64,000 bases of DNA from Datura wrightii (GCA_035772735.1 JASDFA010000003.1:155819001-155883000); one strand, 5' to 3'. Shown: positions 20,512 to 33,637, numbered from the stretch's first letter. Program-made: numbers and translations. Notes: generated by a model from the sequence alone, not told the origin.

Positions 20512-21620
20512 TTAAATTCTAGGTTTCTTCGCTGCATATCAGTATAAGATTTCTGGCGGCTCTGAGCTATTAGCAGATGTTCTCTGATAAGATTTACTTT
20601 CTCTTATGACTGATGAATAATATCTGGCCCAATCAATGCTGATTCTCCTACCTCAAACCAACCAGCTGGAGACCTACACTTTCGCCCATATAACGCTTCA
20701 TAAGGCTCCATCTAAATTGCTGAATGATAACTGTTATTATAGGCAAATTCAATAAGTGGTAGGTGTTCATCCCAGCTGCCTCCAAAATCTAACACACATG
20801 CCCGTAACATATCCTCGAGTGTCTGGATTATACGTTCTGCCTGCCCGTCTGTCTGGGGATGGAAGGCTGTGCTCAGGTTAACCTGCGTCCCCAGGCCCCT
20901 ATGAAAGGATTGCCAAAACTTAGCTGTAAATTGCGCCCCTCTGTCAGAAATAATTGACAATGGAACACCATGCAACCGGACTATTTCTCTAATATACATC
21001 TCAGCATAATCTTAGGCTGAAAAGGTAGCCCTTACTGGTAGAAAGTGAGCTGATTTTGTCAACCTATCAATAATTACCCAGATAGAATCATATTTACGCT
21101 GGTATGAGGTAACCCTACTACGAAATCCATATTAACTACCTCCCATTTCCATAAAGGCATAGCTATATCCTGTGTTAGTCTTTCTGGTTTCTGATGTTCA
21201 GCTTTCACCTATTTGCAATTGGGACATTGAGCTACGAATTCTGCTATCCCCTTTTTCATTCCCGACCACCAGTAAATCTCTTTTACGTCATGATACATTT
21301 TTGTCGAACCTGGATGGAGAGAGTAACGGGTATAATGTACCTCGCCCATAATTTTTTGGCGAAGCCCTGCCACATCTGGAACGCAGAGGCGATCCCTATA
21401 TCTCAAAACTTCGTCCTCGGTTACTTGGAAATCTGTCACTTCCCCTCGCTGGACCCTATTTTTGAGCTGAACCAGGCTAGGATCTTTATACTGCCATTCT
21501 TTCACTTCCACAACCAATGATGACACTGCGGTATTCTGGATTACCGCTCCATTATCTCCTGATTCTACTATACGAATGGCTAAACTGGCTAGCTGATGCA
21601 ATTCTCGGGCTAATTCCTAT
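20512..21620 (-). pseudogene. Integrase of D
   Basis: Minus strand. 21601-21209 holds the zinc finger (HYTRYSLHPGSTKMYHDVK, QCPNCK); 20999-20712 holds the core with [14 protein letters not shown] and [20 protein letters not shown], then [11 protein letters not shown]. After a stop it continues MEPYEALYGRKCRSP and ends at RRNLEFNL at 20512. Stops and shifts separate the pieces, and the first catalytic region around 21020-21190 is broken. No chromodomain remains. Confidence 0.85.
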
Positions 21621-22072
21621 TGCTCGGGCTATAAATATGCCAAGCTTCTCATGGATTTGCGACTAAGGGCATCTGCTACAACATTGGCCCTGCCTGGGCG
21701 ATACAAAATATTTACATCATAATCATTTAATAGCTCCAACCAGTGATGCTACCGCAAATTCAACTCTTTCTAGGTGAAAATATACTACAGGCTTTTGTGA
21801 TCAGTGAAAATATATACATGGACGCCATACGGGTAGTGTCTCTATATTTTCAAGGCATGAGTCACCGCGGCTTACTCAAGGTCATGGGTAGGGTAGTTCT
21901 TCTCATGTTTCCTCAGCTGCCTGTAAGCATAAGCAATCACTTTACCATGCTGCATCAAAACACATCCTAACCCAACACTCGAAGCATCACAATAGACTGC
22001 ATAACCCTCTGTTCCTTCTAGCAATGCTAGCACCATTGCTGATGTCAATCTATCTTTCAGTTCCTGAAAGCT
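21621..22072 (-). pseudogene. RNase H of D
   Basis: Minus-strand pieces read [28 protein letters not shown], then HPYGVHVYIFTDHKSL-like and LLNDYDVNILYRPGRANVVADALSR, in order and with several stops (for example in ELNLR*HHW). Typical gypsy RNase H followed by the linker to integrase. Confidence 0.75.
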
Positions 22073-23349
22073 CTACTCACATGCCTCAGTCCAATGGAAT
22101 TTTGCTGCCTTCTGCGTCAATTTGGTTAAAGGTGCTGCTAAAGTGGAAAATCCTTCCACGAACCTTCTGTAATACCCGACTAACCCCAGGAAACTATGTA
22201 CCTCGGTCGGAGTGGTAGGTATAGGCCATGTTTTCACTGCCTCTATCTTCTGCGTATCTACTTGTATACCTGCATCTGACACAATATGGCCCAAGAAGGC
22301 TACTGAATTTAGCCAAAATTCACATTTAGAAAATTTTGCATATAGCTGGCGATCTTTGAGAATTTGGAGCACTGTCCGTAGATGATCCTGGTGATTTGCC
22401 TCTGAGCGGGAATACACCAGAATATCATTGATAAATACTATCACGAACAAGTCCAGGTATGGTCTGAAAATGTTGTTCATCAGGTCCATGAACACTGCGG
22501 GGGCATTTGTCAGTCGAAGGACATGACTAGAAATTCAAAGTGGCCATATCTGGTCCTGAAGGCAGTCTTTGGAATATCTCTTTCACGAACCCAGACCTGA
22601 TGATATCCTGATCTTAAGTCAATGTTTGAAAAATACCTCACTCCCTGTAGCTGATCAAACAAATCATCTATTCTGGTAAGCGGGTACTTATTTTTGATAG
22701 TGACTTTATTCAGTTGCCGATAGTCTATACACATACGGAGGGACCCGTCCTTCTTCCTCAAAAATAGAATTGGCGCACCCCATAGTGAGGTACTCGACCT
22801 GATAAATCCCTTGTCTAGCAAATCCTTCAATTGTTCCTTTAGTTCTCTAAGCTCAGCAGGAGCCATCCGATATGGAGGAATAGATATAGGCTGAGTGCCT
22901 GGTAATAGATCGATTGCAAAATCAATTTCCCTTTCTGGGGGAATACCAGGAAGCTCATCTGGAAATACGTCAGGAAATTCATTAACCACTGGAATAGACT
23001 GAAGGGTCGGAGGCTCTGCCCAAACATCCTGAACTCTGACAATATGATAAATGCACCCTTTTGCTATCAATTTTCTCACCCAAAGATACGAAATAAACCT
23101 ACCTTTTGGTGTGGCTGTACTACCTTTCCACTCCCGTACTACCTCCCCTGGAAAGTGAAATTGGACAATCTTGGTCCAACATTCGACATTGGCATAGCAT
23201 GGAGCTAGCCAGTCCATACCCATAATAGCATCAAAATCAACCATTTCCAGTTCTATCAAGTCTGCCGTAGTCTGGCGACTGGCAACCTCTACTGTACACC
23301 CCCGATAGACCCTTCTGGCTATGATAGAGTCACCAATGGGTGTAGACAC
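22073..23349 (-). pseudogene. Reverse transcriptase of D, one frameshift
   Basis: 23349-22510 runs from the end of protease ([17 protein letters not shown]) into [71 protein letters not shown] one-base loss near 22515 (TTCGGACTG to TTCGACTG) shifts the frame; 22495-22073 continues [29 protein letters not shown]. The catalytic motif is INDI instead of IDDI, so the first Asp of the pair is Asn. Polymerase activity would be lost. Confidence 0.88.
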
Positions 23350-23358
23350 TGAGAAAGG

Positions 23359-24705
23359 TCACCGAAGCAATTCTGGCATAATACTAAACTTCTGAGCCAC
23401 TAACGGTGTAACATAGGACAAGGTGGATCCTGGATCTATCAACACATAGACAGAATGAGAGCAAATGTTCAGCATACCTGTCACAATATCTGGTGACGAC
23501 TCTGACTCCTGTCGTCCCGGTAGTGTATAAGTACGGTTTGGGCCAGCACCTGAACTGGAGGCCCCTGATCTGCCTCGGCCTCTGCCAGCTGAAACTGAGG
23601 GCCTACGCCCTGTCGGGGATGCTGGAGCTCGTAATCCTGCCGAGGACCTATCCTGTTGATCCCGGTCACCCTGACCCCTAGCTGGATAATTCCTCATCTG
23701 ATGACCCTCTTGTCCACAAGTGTAGCATGCTATGGAACCATACTTGCATGCTCTAGAGTGGCGTCGACTGCAAATAGGGCAAAGTGGTATTGTAAACCCA
23801 CTCTGCTCCACTCCCCTCTACTTCTGTGAACCTACTACTAGTGAACCTTCGCCGAGTTCTGACTGCCCTCGGTGACTAGACCTGCTCCTTTGCCGCTGTG
23901 GTGGAGGCGGAGGTCTAGGCGGCCTATTTGATAACCGTGGCCTAGGTCCTCCCCGAAACTCCTCCTGTAATTCACCCGGTCTGTTCCTACGACGCTGCTC
24001 CTGACTTGTCCCCCTAATCTCCCATTGTCACCGTCTGATACCCTCAATATTCTGAGCAAAAGCATGCACACGGGCGATATCAATATCCTCTCGCAGTGTG
24101 GCTGTAATGCAAGTCTCAACATATTCTGGGTTTAGCCCCATAATAAAGCGGTGTACCCTAGTTGGCATTGTGTCCACAAAGGCTAGCGCATAACGAGCCA
24201 AGGAATCAAACCGCATGGCATATTCCCGAACACTCATTGACCCATGCTCCAAGTATAGGAACTGATCAACTCGGGCCTATCGAATCTCCCGCAGTAGGTA
24301 ATAATCCAAGAAAGCCTCTGAGAAGCTGGGCCAAGTCGGAGGGGAAACATCTCTCCCTTGGGACCTCTCCCAACTCTCATACCACAGTACGACGATGTCC
24401 CATGGCCGGAACACCGCCAACTCAACTAACTCTGTGGGTGTAGCATGCATCACCCTAAGAATCCTTTGCATCTGATCTAAGAAGTCCTGAGGGTCCTCGG
24501 TCCGATCTGTCCTTGTGAATTGCGGGGGACTTAGTGCTAGGAATTCTCGGACCCTCAAGCTACCAGGCCCTCTTAATGATTCTGCAACTGTAGGTGGCCC
24601 TAGCTGGTGCTGAGAAGCCATCATCTGTGCTAGCATAACCACCGCGCTCCTGACCTCCTGGTCAGATGGTACGGGTATAGAAACTGCCGGAGGCGGTGCC
24701 GTCAT
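23359..24705 (-). pseudogene. Gag and protease start of D
   Basis: Starts at a real ATG (24705). Gag reads FLALSPPQFTRTDRTEDPQDF, a stop near 24277, then HGSMSVREYAMRFDSLARYA and DTMPTRVHRFIMGLNPEY; a garbled stretch follows at 23838-24030. The knuckle region has CPICSRRHSRACKYG and CYTCGQEGHQMRNYPAR, in which the last Cys is Tyr. Protease has VLIDPGSTLSYVTPLVA. The tandem CX2C pieces and the DPGST protease motif are typical of Tekay/Del chromoviruses. Confidence 0.85.
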
Positions 24706-25067
24706 ACCGACTACTGACGTGGTGGAGACTGCTGGGGAGGTCGAGATGATACCTCCGTATCGTCCTCAGATCGGGCCGATTCTGATCGAAACTGAGGCAC
24801 CCTACTGGTGCCCTCTCCTACTGCTACATCTAACCTCTTTCCTGTCGTAGGGAGTCACTGGTCTGACATTTCTCTGTCAACAAAAGAGTATAATGAGCTT
24901 AGGGACTCAATCCTATATTGTACCGCTCTATAGCACGACTGAATAAGAAGAAAGAGTAACCATCCTATTATGCCTTGCAGCCTCCTACCTATAGTATGTG
25001 GTGCACAACACATCCATAGACAAGACTCTACTTAGCACGACTTGCAGACTCCCTGGGGTACAACCTT

Positions 25068-25078
25068 CTCTAATACCA
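25068..25078 (-). promoter_or_regulatory. Initiator tRNA-Met primer site of D
   Basis: Minus strand TGGTATTAGAG, 4 bp from the 5' LTR. It differs by one transition from TGGTATCAGAG. Confidence 0.8.
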
Positions 25079-25082
25079 AGTT

Positions 25083-27219
25083 TGTCACGCCCCACCTTGG
25101 GAGGCATAACTGGCACCTGGTGCCCGTCTAGGACCTGAACTACTGAGCTGATTGAGCCTAAGTACCTCTGGAGCAAGGTTTACTCTAACTCTGGAATCAA
25201 GAAAACCACGGGCTATATAGTGGCTGTAAATACAACCCCGGCGGACAAGGCCTATAGCCACCTGTGAAAATAAACAGCTAACTAGAGACAAACAAACATA
25301 GGGAGTCCTACGCGGGCCGACAAGGCAACCATGATATCTAGTTATAACTGAAAAGCGAAATCAGATGATAAACTAAACTATGACCGACAAGTCCACCAAT
25401 CAATAGCTAAACAGGGTCCCACACGGCCAACACACATAGTCCAAAACACATATGGGCCCCGCACGACCGATATCATCTAACCACAGGGAAGTAATGCAAT
25501 CTGCAAGCCTCTAGGAGTAATAAGATGGTCAGGACAGGGCCCCGACCTACCCATACTGTACAACCAAAAGAAGTAAAACTCTATCACACAAGCTCCGGAA
25601 GAAGGGAGTTGATGACGCTGTACAGCTGATTGGAACTACGAGGGATCCACTCCTCATCTATCTGCACCTGCAGGCAAGTAATGCAGAGCCCTAGAAGAGG
25701 GCGTCAATACCACATGTACTGAGTATGTAAAGCAATAACTTTAAATAACTGAAAGTAAGAAATAGAACTGACAACAACTGAAGTAAAGGAAACGGACTGA
25801 AAATGACTGAAGTAGTGAAATCAGGACTAAACATAACTGTGATAAGAAGGGTAAGGGTCATACCTGACAAACGAGGCTTCCTACTATCTAACTATCAGTA
25901 ACTAAAGCAAACATAAACCTTACCTGGCCCCCATAAGCCGGAAGGTACAATCAGCACAGAACAACCTACTTGGGCCCCCATTAGCCCTAGTGAGTATACC
26001 TTAATCTATATACCCCTATCCAGGTCATACTGAGTCAACTACCAGCTATAAGCGTCCTGCCGATCCCCTGGGTCTGCAACTGGGCCCGCTCGACCCCTGA
26101 CTGTAGCTGTGTCTGAGTCTGAGTCTGGAGGACTCCTGATATCTACACCCCGAGCGTAAACGCTCGGCGGGGGTGTGTATAAGGCCAACCATGGAAATAT
26201 GAGGATCTGTATCCCCATCTTCGTCCCTTGCGAATGGCATGCCGCTCCGTAGAGCGACGTATCCTTGCCCCTGGCGGGCGGCGACACAGCTATTAACCCT
26301 GGGGTGGTCACGGAAGCTATACAGGTATAATCTAGCCCAAAACAATACATTTTACGAGTCTCATCTAACAACAACAACTAAACATGATAACATACTCCTC
26401 ACATGCTTTACTGGGATTCATACTGGACTACTATGCTAAATAAAACTAACTTGCAGAAAGAAAATGCCTTAACATACCTCATTCACTGTTTACCGATTAA
26501 CTGGCGAGTTCCAATTAGTATTCAATAGCTCTTCCCAACTGAAATCGTGTCACTGGAGAGATAGGACTAGTTTTAACACTAAATTCGGCAAAAAGGAAAA
26601 CTTTATATAAATATTAACTATATTCCAACTTCACGGAACACGGTCAAAACCTCGTTATTTCTTGAAAGTATAGAAGGGAGAAATGCTTACTTTAAGCCTG
26701 GGATCATTTTGACACTAGTTTGGAGCAATTCCAATAGCTTTGGCTCGGCGAGACGATGATTCGCCGGGCGAATTTCACGAAACTAACTCTGTAGAAATGC
26801 TCCCTACAACTTTATACTTCGATACCCGAAGTTAATTTGGATTTGGATGGCGTTTAGCAGCGTAATCGGATGAAAATTATATGTCTCCTTCATCTCTATT
26901 CTCTGGTGGTCGTGTTATATATGAAAAATAACATGAAATCTAAGGGTGAGGCCTATATATACTTGAAGCAGCATACAAGGCAACGTGGCATGCTGGCCAA
27001 CGCGCCGATTCTGCTCTGTGCCACGTTGGCTAACGCGAAGGAGCAGCTCCGTGCCACTTTGCGCCTCTGGGCAGCTTGGTTCGGCCTTCTTTCGCGAAAT
27101 CCCGACTTGACACTCGTTCAGCCTTTCCCCGGGCCCTTTCCTCGTACATATGACACTCTAAAACTCTCAACCAACATATGAATAGGCCGACTAAATGTTG
27201 GAACGTACGGGGTCTAACA
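25083..27219 (-). repeat. 5' LTR of D, complete
   Basis: 2137 bp, plus-strand ends TGTCACGCCC and GGGGTCTAACA. Followed by AAAAA (27220-27224), the right copy of the duplication, and then by the rest of B's LTR. Confidence 0.9.
26951..27058 (-). promoter_or_regulatory. LTR promoter of D: TATA box and CGTGNCAC motif cluster
   Basis: Minus-strand TATA box GTATATATAGGC (26962-26951). Within 100 bp upstream are AACGTGGCATGC (from 26982), GTGCCACGTTGG (from 27019) and AGCTCCGTGCCAC (from 27045), the same motif family as in the Athila LTRs. Confidence 0.5.
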
Positions 27220-27224
27220 AAAAA

Positions 27225-27332
27225 CAACCTTAATTAACTCAAAACATGCGTGAATACATCAATATTCTCCTTATCCAGACTCCCAAAGGGTTTAAAATAC
27301 AGAGTTTGGTCGTATAAATACGCCCAAGATGA
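27225..27332 (-). repeat. 5' LTR of element B, outer segment
   Basis: Continues the alignment to 3749-3856 after element D. The last base pair reads GA where the other LTR has CA; CATGC follows. Confidence 0.85.
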
Positions 27333-28320
27333 CATGCGTGTCACAAGTCAGGACCTGCATTTAGCAGATACCATGTAGGAGGATTTGGAAGTTGCTGAAA
27401 CCAAACCTGCGTGTCGCAAGCTGGTATCTGTGAAGCGCAAGTGCTACGCAGGAGGCCTTGAGGGAACATTGTGTGGGCCTGTTGATGGACCTGCATGCAA
27501 TAAGTCTATATCTGCTGAACACAGGTTCCAACACAAGTAGGTTGCGTCTCCTCCGAAGGGCAAAATTATCCAAAAAGGCAAGCATGTACTTGAGAAGCTT
27601 TCAAGGGCATTTTGGAAATCTATGCAAGGAATATATATAGATTTTTTACCCTATTTGTATAGACATTACATTACACCGTAAAGAATATTGAAGAGGAGAG
27701 ATAATGATAGAGAGTTTAATTTCATACTTTCTTGTTCATCTTATTTGTGAGAAAACACCATTGTTGTAGATTCTGAGCTGAAAGTAATCTTAATTGCTTA
27801 ATATGATTGGTTTTGAGAAATTTCTTGTTGGTATAATTTCTCTTCCCTTGATTATGAGCAACTAATTTCTCTTCTAGGGTTGTGTGTGAATGATGAGTAT
27901 TTAGATTTGATTGGGTATTGACTAATTGATCTTAGATTTGATTAGAATGCATGGATCTATTAATTTCTTCAAGTTATAATCTGGAAATTAATGGTTGCAA
28001 ACACTAATTGAGCTCTCGAACTTTACTTTTGCTTGAGAAAGGAAAGTGAAGTTGGATAAGACTTCAATAGTGAGCATTTGGCGTTTTCGATCTATGGGTT
28101 GGAGTTAGAGATAGACTACACCCAATTCAAACTCCATTAAAGGGTTAGAGTTAGAAGTATTCTAAATCCCTCCTTAAGCATTGTTTGGTTGTTTAGTTGA
28201 TTTTGACTTTGGGGTTTGGGAAAACCTAAAGTAGACACACTCTTTTGGTTGAGAAACTTAGAGTGTAGCCAAAGCTAAGGCTATCCATGCACGAGTTGAC
28301 TCTGAGACTCTTAGTCAATA
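27333..28320 (+). repeat. LTR of element A, segment 2 of 3
   Basis: Follows element B directly. It holds motif repeats GCGTGTCAC (27337) and GCGTGTCGCAAG (27409-27420) and a TATA box (TATATATAG, 27632-27640), consistent with a U3 promoter. It is cut by element E; CCTAT at 28321-28325 is repeated at 33373-33377. Confidence 0.55.
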
Positions 28321-28325
28321 CCTAT

Positions 28326-31300
28326 TGTTGACACCCAATTTTGACCTCCCTACGCCCGTATATGCTTATATATATATATATATACTATTTACCTTTACGC
28401 AAAATTTCGGCTTGCATTTATATTGATCAAATGATTTATTATCGTAATGTTGCGAAAAATATTTCAAATTACATACACATGTACATATAATTTTTATTAA
28501 CTTTAATTTTTTAATTTACATAATTATTTCGTATATAATATATTTCGTATTAATATACGCCCTTATTTTTTGAAATATATATTTTATTTTTATCTTTATG
28601 AACTATTTACATAATTTTTACTAAATTTTATAAATTTGTTTGCGTAATAATATTAGTCGAATTTATAAATTATTTATGTTAATAATTTGATTTTTATAAT
28701 ATTTGATAACTTAATTTTATTTTTTAGTCATTAAGTTATTTATAAATATAATAATTTAATTATATGATATTTACATAAGTATGCTAAAATTTAGGATTTA
28801 TTTATATTAATAATAATGTTTATATGATTTTTTATAATTTAAATTATTTTATAAAATAAATTATCTACAAGTATAGTATATTTATTAATTTAATAGCAGC
28901 TAAATCCAATTTCATCCAATTTATTTAAATTCTAGCCATTTTCTATTCAATTTCATTCAATTTATTTAAAGTTTAGTCACTTTCTGCTCCAATTTATGTC
29001 AAGTTTAGCCACTTTTAATCAATTTTGGCTATTATTTAAATTCAATTCTTGCCTAAATTAATTCCTAACCCATGATCCTACCCGCGACCCGTGGATATAC
29101 CCATAACCTGACCCAAAATTCCTAATTAAATCCTAGCTGTCCATCATCTTTAATCCTACGGCCCTGATTAAACCCTACTCCCTTACCTTAAATAACACCA
29201 TATACCCCAAACCCTACCCATTTCCCTCATTCCCTCATCTCCCCGCATCTCAGCCGCCGCAGACTTCCTCTCTCTCTCCCTTCCCCCTCGTCTCCGGCTA
29301 CCACCGGCCAAATTCTCTCCCTTTCTCCTCTCTTTCTCTCCGGCCGTCGTACACCACCAGAAAACCACGCCGCCATTTTTTTTCTTTTTTTTCCTTCCCT
29401 CTCCATCTACGCCTCCGGCCACTGTCCCCTACTGCCGACCGAAAACCATCGAAACGCTACCAAACAACCACCGAACAGCCCCGCGTCGCCACCACCACCA
29501 CAAAACAGCACCCCTCTCCCCTTTACCACCATTAACGCCACCGTACAAAAACCTCCAAAATCTAGCCGGTCACCTCCTCCCAGCATAATACCGGCGAAGC
29601 TCCATCGCCACCACCATTATCCAGATCCGTCGTCGCCACCAGATCTGACCTCCCTTCCCCTCTCACCTTTCTCTCCTCCCATTACGCTGCCACCAGCCAA
29701 ACCAGTCGTCCCAACCACCAGCCCATCGGAAAACAACTTACCACCACCCCCCGAACAAGATCCACCAGACAAAACCCAAACCCGATTAAAATATAAACCA
29801 TACCACCATCAACACTCAAACCGTGCTTTTTGACAGATTCGTAGTAATCTGTCTTTGGTTCAGATTTGTAATATTTTGTTATTATTATTATTTTTACTTA
29901 TCCTCATGATAGGAGTTTAATGATAAATTCGGCATAACTAAGTGATGTTTATGTCTGAAATTCTATTGATTATTGCTCCCCTTGCCTACAAAATCTTCAT
30001 GTGTATAAATCTCTATTTGTTATCGTGTTGTTCATATGCCTAAAATTATATGCGCATGATTTCAGTTATCAGCAGGATTAGTCACATGAATCCTAAAAAA
30101 TTTGTTGGTCTTCAATTCATGCTCATGTACTGTGAGGTTATGTTAAATTCGTATGGTGCATTGACAGTTGTAAACTGACTATATTTGGTAAATACTGACT
30201 ATATTTGGTAAACTTTGATTGACTCCTATAGATTAAGCTGATTAAGGAAGAAACTCCTTAATTCGTGTTCCTTGTCCTTTATTCTCTCTAGTCAGTATTA
30301 GCAGCTCGGCGCTGGTATATTATGCTAAATATGGTACTGTGAAATTTGTTTGTAAATATAGAGTAATATAGTATGCACTTGTTTATGGTAAACTTTTTTT
30401 TCTTGTCTGATTTGTCTCCTTCTCTATTTAGCTTGACCCATTTGTTTCGTGGTATATATATAATATATATTATTCACTTACCTTTCTCAGTTGTTCTGCT
30501 ATACACAATTAAGAAAAATTATTATTTATTTTAAGATATCAAATGACAATTTGCTCTTGTCCCTTTTGATTTGTCTTAATTTAAGATAGACTTTCCATGA
30601 CTGATTCTCCTTTTTTTTAAAAAAAATTAATTTGATGCTCACTTAATTATAGAATGAATTGATTTGTTTCGTATGGTTATTGATTTAATTTTGCTAGTTA
30701 AGGAAGTGCATCCCTTTAGGAATGCTAATTATTATTTCTTTTTCTCTATTTTATTCTCTAAATTGATTGGTTACTGCGGCTATAAAAGCATCTTTCTCTT
30801 TTCCTTTGAAGGCATTCGAACACTATCATAGAATTGCAATAGATTTTATTTCAAAAAAAAAATATATTGTTTAGTTTCTTCTAAGTGTCGCTCTTCTATC
30901 CCACTTCAACACGAGTACTGCTCGGGATCCACGAGGTCCTTGTGATGTTGATATGTCGAAGTTCGGGTCTCTATTTGTTGGCAAAGTCTTTCTGAAATTG
31001 TTTGTTGTTGCTCTATTCTTTTATTGCTTAATCGATTAGTTATTTTTCTCTATACTTTTCTGATAATACAGATGTTTGAACTCGTACTTCCATCATGTTA
31101 TGATATTTCTTTAAGTCTGATATTCTTAGGTCTCATAATGTGATTCAAGTTTATTTGCATGAGTGTTCTATAAAAATCAAATAACTTGCGAATTATGGAT
31201 TTTCAAGTATATGTTTGTACGCGCATATATGTCGTGTTATTTGTTTAGCAGGTTATCATAATCCGGAACGAAGAGTCGCTTGGGGCAAGAGGGATTTTGT

Positions 31301-33372
31301 TTAATTTCTGTTTAATTCATTATTTCATGTATAATGTGTTGATTTATTTTACTTTCTTCAGTTTGTAATAATTGTATAAAACGCTGTAAATAGTGAAAAA
31401 GGGGTATTATGGGGGCGGGGAATAAGGTGAGAATTTGCTTGTTGTACTTTATCCTGGGCTGTCGTCTTAATCGGTGCCATGCTTATTATATACCATGCCT
31501 ATAGGATATCAACACCTGAAAACATGCGTAGAAGATTAAATGGGTTTTGACACCAGAATCCTGGTTTAGTGCTGCAGATTTATTTAATCTTGAAAGCCCA
31601 TAATCTGTTGATGAAATTGATCCGTTGATAAGATAAAACCTGTTTATTAACAGTCGCGGGTAGTTTTGGAAATAATAAAGCAATTGATTAGAAGATCCAC
31701 TTACAAAATTTATGATTAAGACACCCGTTAAATATGTTCAACATTGTTGCTCTTAAATATTTCGTTATTTCCTGACTAATTAATTGCAATATTATAATGC
31801 AAATAGTTTAGATGCTAAGTCCGTAGGAAATTAATGATAAAATCCTGCAATCCGTCTCCTCTCATATATATGATTCGTAATTTGTGATCTGTCTGCATTG
31901 TATTAAAAATCATGACGATAGAATTCATCACATTAGAATATCATGCCCGTACTGGTCCTAATAAATCCTGTCTAAAGGCATATGTTTGCGATATGTCAAT
32001 TTTACGATAGAGATCACTTGGAAGGATTTACAATTTTATATGTAATGTGTCTCATATCTTAACTCAGATGCCTTTCTATACAATAGTGATAAAATCTATC
32101 ATCACGACATCTAATGTATGCACACAACATATTAGAAAATCATCTTTGTGATGTGTAATCTGTGACCTATCTATGTGCACTAAAAAAACATCTCTTATAA
32201 GATTATCCACAGTAGACGTCATACTTTAATAAATTAATCATTACTTGAACTTTTTTTAAATATTATTCGCCATTTGGAAAAGTCTTTTTATAAGTATGCC
32301 TCTCACCTTAACCTAGATGTCGCGTCTGCAGAATTGGTAGTATAATAAATCTGTTCACACTTGTTTTGGAAGTCGTTGTTTGTAGAATTTGAAATCTAAT
32401 AACATGGTTTGCATCTGCTCATATATTGTGTTTAATAATTATGCATTTCAATTTAGAGGCTTATTTAAAACCTGTGCTTGCTATTTGTCTTGATTCATTT
32501 GTATTCTTCTAATAGCCCTTAACAACCATAGGATTTTAGACCAAAAACCCAAAATAGTTGTCCAATGCCTCTTGGACTTTAAGATTGGGGCGGATAGGCA
32601 AATACTAGGACGGTAGTTTGTCACATAGAACGTTTTAAGTTAATAATTAATCAATTAGGTGGGTAGATGGAAAATGATAGTCTGTGCTCGCCGAATAATA
32701 CGAGCAATCCAAAGGGTTGCGAAATATTATTTAAGTTGCACGGGGTGATCCCATTAGGACAAACAACCCCCTATTTGTTTGTAGAACTACGTTCGGCCTG
32801 ATTCCCTTAAGGGATACATAGGCGCCTCTACAAGGTTCGGCCCCATAATTAAATAAATGTTTATTTGTTTGTTTATTATGTGAATTTTAATAAATTGTTC
32901 TGTTTTTGTTATTTATGTTTTACTTACTTTATTTGTCACAACTTTTGTATTTATTGTTAAAAAAAAAAAAGAAGATAAATTACCTTTAAATTTTATTTTG
33001 TCCAATTCTTTCTTCTCGCTTGTCTAAACAAAGTTTAATTCTTCATTGTTTATTTCTTTTATCAACCATTTTAAATACAAATAATATAGGTTAAAATTAG
33101 TCTTATTTGATCGCTTAGTAAAATCCTCATATTAATGAATCCGGCCGGGAACCACCTTTGTGGACCTCGAAAGGTGCCTAACACCTTCCTTTCGAGGTTA
33201 TTTAAGCCCTTGCCCGACTCTGGTGACTTAGGTATTAAAATAAACTTTTAGCTTAAAACGGTGCCCTAACGCACCTTAATCCGTTAGGTCGCGACTCTTC
33301 AATTTAATAAACCCTTAAAGAGTTGTCACATGTTGTATCCCGCTTTTCCGCGAGGAAAAATGGGGCGCGACA
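28326..33372 (+). mobile_element. Element E: solo LTR of an Ogre-like retrotransposon
   Basis: 5047 bp with ends TGTTGACACCCAATTTTGACC-like (first 20 bases at 28326-28345) and TGGGGCGCGACA, flanked by perfect CCTAT duplications (28321-28325, 33373-33377). No protein-coding region, primer site or second LTR lies inside, so this is a single LTR left after recombination. The size and end sequences fit Ogre/Tat-type LTRs. Internal features are a TA microsatellite (28364-28385), a strongly pyrimidine-rich tract (about 29170-29830) and AT-rich DNA. Joining the flanks restores element A's LTR. Confidence 0.85.
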
Positions 33373-33632
33373 CCTATCAAGTCGATGCCCCATCAAATAC
33401 ACACCCCTAGTCTCTCATCTTGATAGCAACAATCATTTTTCTTGTTTTAGTTTTACATTTTTATTTGATACTAGTTCGAGCCAATTCCCCAAAAATCATG
33501 CGAACTAATTTATCATACTTGGTGAATCTAGCCTCCAATCCTTATGGGATTCAACCCCTATTCTTGTTGGGTACTTTTTTGGCAAACGACCGTTGCCATC
33601 TCCTTAATCGGAGAGTTATTTTGGACGTTATA
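33373..33632 (+). repeat. LTR of element A, segment 3 of 3
   Basis: Reads like the end of an Athila LTR (ATCCTTATGGGATTCAACCC, then TTGTTGGGTA and GGACGTTATA). The end base is TA in place of CA. Confidence 0.55.
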
Positions 33633-33637
33633 AAAAA

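Larger units (their letters stand above)
19621..27219 (-). mobile_element. Element D: Tekay/Del-like chromovirus in B's LTR
   Basis: Minus-strand Ty3/gypsy element with ends TGTCACGCC and GGTCTAACA on the plus strand and a 5-bp duplication AAAAA (19616-19620, 27220-27224). The joined flanks rebuild B's LTR exactly as it reads at 3757. It has gag, protease, RT, RNase H and integrase in order, an initiator-Met-type primer site, and LTRs of about 2.1 kb (5') and 0.9 kb (3', truncated). The 3' end of pol including any chromodomain has been deleted. All genes are interrupted. Confidence 0.9.
2528..27332 (-). mobile_element. Element B: Athila-type Ty3/gypsy retrotransposon, pol-bearing but decayed, carrying C and D
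   Basis: Minus-strand element bounded by two related LTRs (2528-3856; 18402-19620 joined to 27225-27332), with tRNA-Asp-type primer site beside the 5' LTR. In transcription order it has gag, protease, RT, RNase H, integrase and a third ORF, the usual Athila layout. Imperfect 5-bp duplication CATG(T/C) flanks it. It was later hit by C inside the third ORF and by D inside the 5' LTR, and has lost the end of integrase plus the start of the third ORF in a deletion that also removed part of C. Many stops and frameshifts make it inactive now. Confidence 0.85.

Noticed and set aside
26870..27640. Plus-strand ORFs of 60-100 codons in the LTRs of D and A
   Set aside because: They cross promoter motifs and TATA boxes and share nothing with known proteins.
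29183..29422. A 79-codon minus-strand ORF rich in Gly, Lys, Arg and Glu
   Set aside because: It is the reverse of the pyrimidine-rich tract in the Ogre-like LTR; composition explains it and nothing else supports a gene.
33575..33600. TTTTTTGGC...CGACCGTTGCC as an alternative primer site for element A
   Set aside because: The stretch at 33638-33655 lies right after a typical LTR end and is followed by leader and ATG; the earlier one is inside the LTR.
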